Shown: one piece after another, positions 61,209-64,000 of the stretch
Position numbering within the stretch: position 1 is the stretch's first letter
Layout: each line of letters starts with the position of its first letter
Assembly: GCF_000337515.1 (NCBI RefSeq)
Contig: NZ_AOIQ01000019.1
Coordinates: 1-64,000, forward strand
Origin: Halovivax asiaticus JCM 14624
GTDB taxonomy: Archaea; Halobacteriota; Halobacteria; Halobacteriales; Natrialbaceae
Direction of reading: 5' to 3'
Length of the DNA stretch: 64,000 nt
Translations under genes and position numbers: made by a program
Notes under the pieces: generated by a model
The model's database searches: none
The model's input: the letters and a program-made list of their open reading frames with translations, nothing else
What the model was told of the DNA's origin: nothing

Positions 61209-61282
61209 TCCGCCCTCCCCGATTTGAACGGGGGACAAGTCGATCTACAGTCGACTGCTCTACCAGTCTGAGCTAAGGGCGG
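61209..61282 (-). tRNA. tRNA-Tyr (anticodon GTA)
   Basis: The 74-nt cloverleaf on the minus strand has acceptor CCGCCCT/AGGGCGG with the C1-G72 pair typical of archaeal tRNA-Tyr, D-arm GCTC...GAGC, anticodon stem GTCGA/TCGAC with loop CTGTAGA (anticodon GTA), T-arm CCCCC-GTTCAAATC-GGGG and discriminator A. CCA is not encoded. It decodes both Tyr codons. Its 3' end is the first unit of a repeat array. Confidence 0.97.
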
Positions 61283-61295
61283 GCAGGTGAAGATA

Positions 61296-61332
61296 GCAGA
61301 CGAGCCCCAAATAAGGGTTATTATTCGTCTGC
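61296..61332. promoter_or_regulatory. Inverted repeat upstream of cdrL
   Basis: GCAGACGA and TCGTCTGC are separated by 21 bases and end about 22 bp before the cdrL TATA box. The AGACG/CGTCT core is shared with the repeats in front of cdrS, so the same regulator may bind here. Confidence 0.55.
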
Positions 61333-61353
61333 GTGCGTCGGAGGTGGGGAATG

Positions 61354-61362
61354 TTATATATA
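61354..61362 (+). promoter_or_regulatory. TATA box of cdrL
   Basis: TTATATATA stands out in GC-rich DNA. It is centred about 31 bp before ATG 61389, so the mRNA is leaderless or nearly so. Confidence 0.7.
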
Positions 61363-61388
61363 CGAGAATGTGGATGGCTGTCATAGCG

Positions 61389-61973
61389 ATGGGGAAAATA
61401 ACGTTTCGCGCGGACGACGACCTCGTCGACGAGCTCGAGTCGTTCGACACCTCGAAGAGCGAGGTCATGCGCGAGGCGTTGCGGTCCTACCTGGGTCGGT
61501 CTCCATCACCGGGTCCGCGGTCGGGGTCGTCCCCGAACGCGGATGTCGCCGAGGCCGGTGGCGCCGACCCGTCGTCACTCGATGCGATGCTCGAATCGCG
61601 TATCGACGACGCCGTCGCCGACCGCCTCGGCCGATCCGATTCGACCGACGTCACGCTTCGGATTCTGGTCGATTCCGAGCGCGAGGCGGGTTCGACTGTA
61701 GCCGCGACCGAGCAGCTGTATGCCGAGACGGAGTCGGCGTCGGACACCATCGGGGGTTTCGACGATCCCGACGACGCCGGGACGCACCAGGAGCGAGACT
61801 GTTCGCAGTGTGGAATGGCAGTCGAAGCAGCTCACGTGTACTGTCCCAACTGCGGCGAGCAACTGACGGGCCGGGTGTTCTGTGAGTGTGGCTCGGAGGT
61901 CCGGTCCGACTGGGCGTTCTGCCCCTCGTGCGGTCGCCGAACGCCGGCCGCGGACGTTCTCGACTCGGTCTGA
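61389..61973 (+). CDS. cdrL: CdrL-like ribbon-helix-helix / zinc-ribbon regulator
   Basis: This 194-residue protein has an N-terminal ribbon-helix-helix (MGKITFRADDDLVDELESF, then SKSEVMREALRSYLG, about 1-40), an acidic low-complexity middle, and a C-terminal double zinc ribbon with four CxxC pairs (CSQCGM, CPNCGE, CECGSE, CPSCGR). A long RHH protein encoded upstream of cdrS-ftsZ2 is the known CdrL arrangement in haloarchaea, where it controls the cdrS-ftsZ2 operon. The ATG at 61389 is favoured by the TATA spacing. The inverted repeat at 61296-61332 may be its own operator. Confidence 0.85.
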   Translation: MGKITFRADDDLVDELESFDTSKSEVMREALRSYLGRSPSPGPRSGSSPNADVAEAGGADPSSLDAMLESRIDDAVADRLGRSDSTDVTLRILVDSEREAGSTVAATEQLYAETESASDTIGGFDDPDDAGTHQERDCSQCGMAVEAAHVYCPNCGEQLTGRVFCECGSEVRSDWAFCPSCGRRTPAADVLDSV

Positions 61974-62121
61974 CCCCCCGTTTCTTCTCCGTCGAACTGT
62001 CGATCGTGTCGCGTAGCGGTGGCCGACGAGCTCGTCATCATCCGTCTATTCGATCGTGGCTGTACCCGTGCCTGTCAGCTCTCCGCGCATCGCTCGACGC
62101 GGTTGTCACACTCGAATGACT

Positions 62122-62134
62122 GTCGTAAGACGAC
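62122..62134. promoter_or_regulatory. Operator-like site 1 upstream of cdrS
   Basis: GTCGT-AAG-ACGAC is a perfect inverted repeat containing the half-site GTAAGACG (62125-62132), about 22 bp upstream of the cdrS TATA box. Confidence 0.6.
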
Positions 62135-62155
62135 GAAATACACAGCGCCAGTACA

Positions 62156-62164
62156 TTTATATAC
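62156..62164 (+). promoter_or_regulatory. TATA box of the cdrS-ftsZ2 operon
   Basis: TTTATATAC is followed about 28 bp later by the 18-bp palindrome at 62189. The predicted transcription start is therefore at the operator, giving a leader of roughly 130 nt. Confidence 0.65.
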
Positions 62165-62188
62165 TGGGGGACTGTTTGTAGCAGCTAC

Positions 62189-62206
62189 GTAAGACGGTCG
62201 TCTTAC
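62189..62206. promoter_or_regulatory. 18-bp perfect palindrome (operator-like site 2)
   Basis: GTAAGACG-GT-CGTCTTAC is the best palindrome in the region and falls on the predicted transcription start. It should block initiation if bound. It is the most likely binding site for the RHH regulator. Confidence 0.75.
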
Positions 62207-62219
62207 ACGGCGCCGGGAC

Positions 62220-62293
62220 GGGCGAAATCGCCCGACTGAAACCGCGCGCGGTGTAAGACGAAGCGCGTCTGACAGGGGCGTGCCTCGTCTTAC
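62220..62293. promoter_or_regulatory. Leader hairpin and further half-sites before cdrS
   Basis: Within the leader are a hairpin GGGCG-AAAT-CGCCC (62220-62233), a third half-site GTAAGACG at 62253-62260 with a partial partner CGTCT at 62266, and a reverse half-site CGTCTTAC at 62286-62293, 26 bp before the cdrS start. Confidence 0.6.
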
Positions 62294-62318
62294 TCGACAT
62301 CAAACGGGGAATACAACA

Positions 62319-62498
62319 ATGGAGCGTGTGACACTGCGAATTCCGAAGCAGCAAATCGACGAGGTCGAACAGCTGGTCGAAACGGGCGAGTTTCCGAATC
62401 GGAGCGAGGCGATCCGGTCGGCCGTCCGCGAAATGATCAACGAACAGGGTGACGGCCGCCCCGAGCGCGCCGGAAAACGAACCTGGGCGAAGGTGTAA
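62319..62498 (+). CDS. cdrS: CdrS ribbon-helix-helix cell-division regulator
   Basis: This 59-residue RHH protein reads [21 protein letters not shown], then [19 protein letters not shown], with a short basic tail. It is the short partner in the CdrS/CdrL pair; in other haloarchaea it is cotranscribed with ftsZ2 and controls division genes. Here ftsZ2 follows after 2 bp, confirming the operon. It has only the RHH, so it must act as a dimer on inverted repeats such as those upstream. The ATG at 62319 is chosen because the longer frame starts within the operator region. Confidence 0.9.
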   Translation: MERVTLRIPKQQIDEVEQLVETGEFPNRSEAIRSAVREMINEQGDGRPERAGKRTWAKV

Positions 62499-62500
62499 CG

Positions 62501-63691
62501 ATGCAGGATATCGTTCAGGACGCCCTCGAAAACGCCGAAGCTGAAGCCCGGGACATGGACGTCTCGATGGACGACGACGAGTTCGGTGATCCACGGATCG
62601 TCATCATCGGGGCCGGCGGTGCCGGTAACAACACCATCAACCGGCTGTACAACATTGGCGTCGAAGGGGCCGACACGATCGCGATCAACACGGACAAACA
62701 GCACCTGAAGATGATCGAGGCCGACACGAAGATCCTCGTCGGCAAGTCGCTGACGAACGGCCTCGGTGCCGGTGGCGACCCCTCGATGGGTGAACGAGCG
62801 ACCGAGATGGCCCAGAGCACCATCAAGGACGTCCTCGGGGACGCCGACCTCGTCTTCGTCACCGCGGGCATGGGCGGTGGGACGGGCACCGGCGCGGCGC
62901 CCGTCGCCGCGAAGATCGCGAAAGAGCAGGGCGCCATCGTCGTCGGGATGGTCTCGACGCCGTTCAACGTCGAGCGTGCCCGCACGGTCAAGGCCGAGGA
63001 GGGCCTGGAGAAACTGCGCGAACAGGCCGACTCGATCATCGTCCTCGACAACAACCGACTGCTCGACTACGTCCCGAACCTGCCGATCGGCAAGGCGTTC
63101 TCGGTGATGGACCAGATCATCGCCGAGACGGTCAAGGGGATCTCCGAGACGATCACCCAGCCGTCCCTGATTAACCTGGACTACGCGGACATGTCCACGA
63201 TAATGAACCAGGGCGGCGTCGCGGTGATGCTCGTCGGCGAGACACAGGACAAGAACAAGACCGAAGAGGTGGTCAAGGACGCGATGAACCACCCGCTGTT
63301 AGACGTCGACTACCGCGGCGCCTCCGGCGGACTCGTCCACATCACCGGCGGTCCCGACCTCACACTCAAAGAGGCCGAGGGAATCGCGGACAACATTACA
63401 GAGCGCCTCGAAGCCTCGGCGAACGTCATCTGGGGGGCCCGGATTCAGGAGAACTACAAGGGCAAGGTCCGCGTCATGGCGATCATGACCGGCGTCCAGT
63501 CCGCACAGGTCCTCGGTCCGACGACCCAGAAGCAGGCCGACAAGTCCCGTCGGAGCATCGAAGGCGTCAACGACGCAGACTTCGACGCGAGCAACAACGT
63601 CGAAGCCGGAAGCGAGGCCAACTACGGCGCCCACAGCGACGGTGGCCGCGAACAGGTCGAACGGAACAACGGCGTCGACGTCATCCGGTAA
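62501..63691 (+). CDS. ftsZ2: Cell division protein FtsZ2
   Basis: This 396-residue tubulin-family GTPase has [15 protein letters not shown] (35-49), the tubulin signature GGGTGTG (125-131), and the T7/NLDYADM loop (about 225). The N-terminal 30 residues are acidic and the C-terminal tail (from about 345) is a flexible linker ending in NGVDVIR, a possible anchoring peptide. Linkage to cdrS identifies it as FtsZ2, which acts in constriction of the haloarchaeal division ring. It starts 2 bp after the cdrS stop. A TTTTT run at 63733-63737 is a likely terminator. Confidence 0.97.
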   Translation: MQDIVQDALENAEAEARDMDVSMDDDEFGDPRIVIIGAGGAGNNTINRLYNIGVEGADTIAINTDKQHLKMIEADTKILVGKSLTNGLGAGGDPSMGERATEMAQSTIKDVLGDADLVFVTAGMGGGTGTGAAPVAAKIAKEQGAIVVGMVSTPFNVERARTVKAEEGLEKLREQADSIIVLDNNRLLDYVPNLPIGKAFSVMDQIIAETVKGISETITQPSLINLDYADMSTIMNQGGVAVMLVGETQDKNKTEEVVKDAMNHPLLDVDYRGASGGLVHITGGPDLTLKEAEGIADNITERLEASANVIWGARIQENYKGKVRVMAIMTGVQSAQVLGPTTQKQADKSRRSIEGVNDADFDASNNVEAGSEANYGAHSDGGREQVERNNGVDVIR

Positions 63692-63834
63692 CGCCGTCTG
63701 ATCGAATCCGGCTGTGGGTGTGGCGCCTCCAGTTTTTGTGACCCGCTGACGAAAACAACAGTGACGGCGTCACCGAACCAGTTCTTTTAGTATCTGGCTT
63801 GGTCACCGTTGGGCAGACGACGGTCGATACTCAC

Positions 63835-64000
63835 ATGGATCCACTGCTCTCCGTGCTGATCGCGCTCGGGTTCTGCCTGTTCTTCGTCGCCGAGGGATTG
63901 GTTCTGGGCAAACTACTCCAGCCCGCCGTGTTCTACGTCGCGTACGTCACGCTCGTGGAGCCGTCGACCGTCGTCCTGGCGGTCGTGACGTGTGCAGCCG
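63835..64000 (+). CDS. Membrane protein, N-terminal part (cut by window edge)
   Basis: An ATG at 63835 begins an open frame that runs to the window end (55 codons). The visible sequence is hydrophobic (MDPLLSVLIALGFCLFFVAEG, then LQPAVFYVAYVTLVEPSTVVLAVVTCAA) and suggests two or more membrane helices. A TATA-like TCTTTTAGTATC (63783-63794) lies about 45 bp upstream. No family can be assigned from this fragment. Confidence 0.6.
   Translation, partial: MDPLLSVLIALGFCLFFVAEGLVLGKLLQPAVFYVAYVTLVEPSTVVLAVVTCAA

Noticed and set aside
60881-61229. CRISPR array
   Set aside because: There are only two full and one partial repeat, the spacing of about 145 bp is too long, the repeats are tRNA tails, and no cas genes are near.
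1-64000. Replication origin, insertion sequences or integrases
   Set aside because: No cdc6/orc1 gene, transposase, tyrosine recombinase or terminal inverted repeats of an IS were found in the window.

Overview
The window is 64 kb of a haloarchaeal (class Halobacteria) chromosome. The evidence is GC-rich DNA with strongly GC-biased third codon positions, very acidic proteins, Tat-exported lipoproteins, TATA-like boxes about 28-31 bp ahead of many start codons (leaderless transcripts), and lineage markers: a fused Kae1-Bud32, FtsZ2 with CdrS/CdrL-type regulators, bat-type helix-turn-helix proteins, HalOD1 domains and DUF7344 proteins. I cannot assign a genus from the sequence alone.

Layout. 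0-3.6 kb: end of a helix-hairpin-helix protein, then a tightly overlapping pabB-pabA-pabC operon for p-aminobenzoate. 3.7-12.9 kb: small regulators (DUF7344, HTH/zinc-ribbon, bat-type HTH), an AIM24-like protein, a PQQ-propeller lipoprotein, a LUD protein, a DapA-like aldolase, a Tat-exported peptidoglycan-amidase-like enzyme with two SH3 domains, and a small protein/PIN-like pair. 12.9-16.1 kb (minus strand): a housekeeping cluster of S24e, S27ae, Kae1-Bud32, a DUF5808 protein and an XTP/dITP pyrophosphatase. 16.5-25.6 kb: an HTH regulator, HAD hydrolase, BNR-propeller protein, PAS histidine kinase, UvrA, a HepT/MntA toxin-antitoxin pair with a perfect inverted repeat at its promoter, and a Usp protein. 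25.8-37.6 kb: an SPFH protein, a PAC2 protein, then a branched-chain-type ABC importer (livJ, a fused livHM permease, livG, livF) followed by a phenylacetate-CoA-ligase-like enzyme, a PaaI-type thioesterase, a VOC protein, a BtrH-like protein and an SDR. 37.7-43.4 kb: ROK kinase, NifU-like protein, ACT protein with homoserine dehydrogenase, EF-1 alpha with S10, and a rhomboid protease. 43.5-51.5 kb: tRNA-Ala with a duplicated 3' end, small regulatory genes, a thioredoxin-reductase-like flavoprotein, CBS, Nudix, quinone oxidoreductase and ProS. 51.6-59.2 kb: AlaX, a MacB/LolCDE-like ABC exporter, HalOD1 and bat-HTH proteins, and an HTTM membrane protein. 59.7-61.3 kb: an AT-rich lipoprotein gene, then a tandem array of tRNA-Tyr 3'-end copies and hairpins. 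61.4-63.7 kb: cdrL, cdrS and ftsZ2, with repeated palindromic operator-like sites. The window ends in a membrane protein gene.

Most interesting signals. Two different tRNA genes (Ala-CGC and Tyr-GTA) are each followed by modules that repeat the tRNA 3' end and carry related hairpins with a shared internal core, which suggests one family of tRNA-tail-copying elements. The cdrS-ftsZ2 leader holds five copies of an 8-bp half-site, three of them exactly 64 bp apart, including one perfect 18-bp palindrome. The archaeon also encodes what looks like a complete, exported, zinc-dependent peptidoglycan amidase although archaea have no murein.
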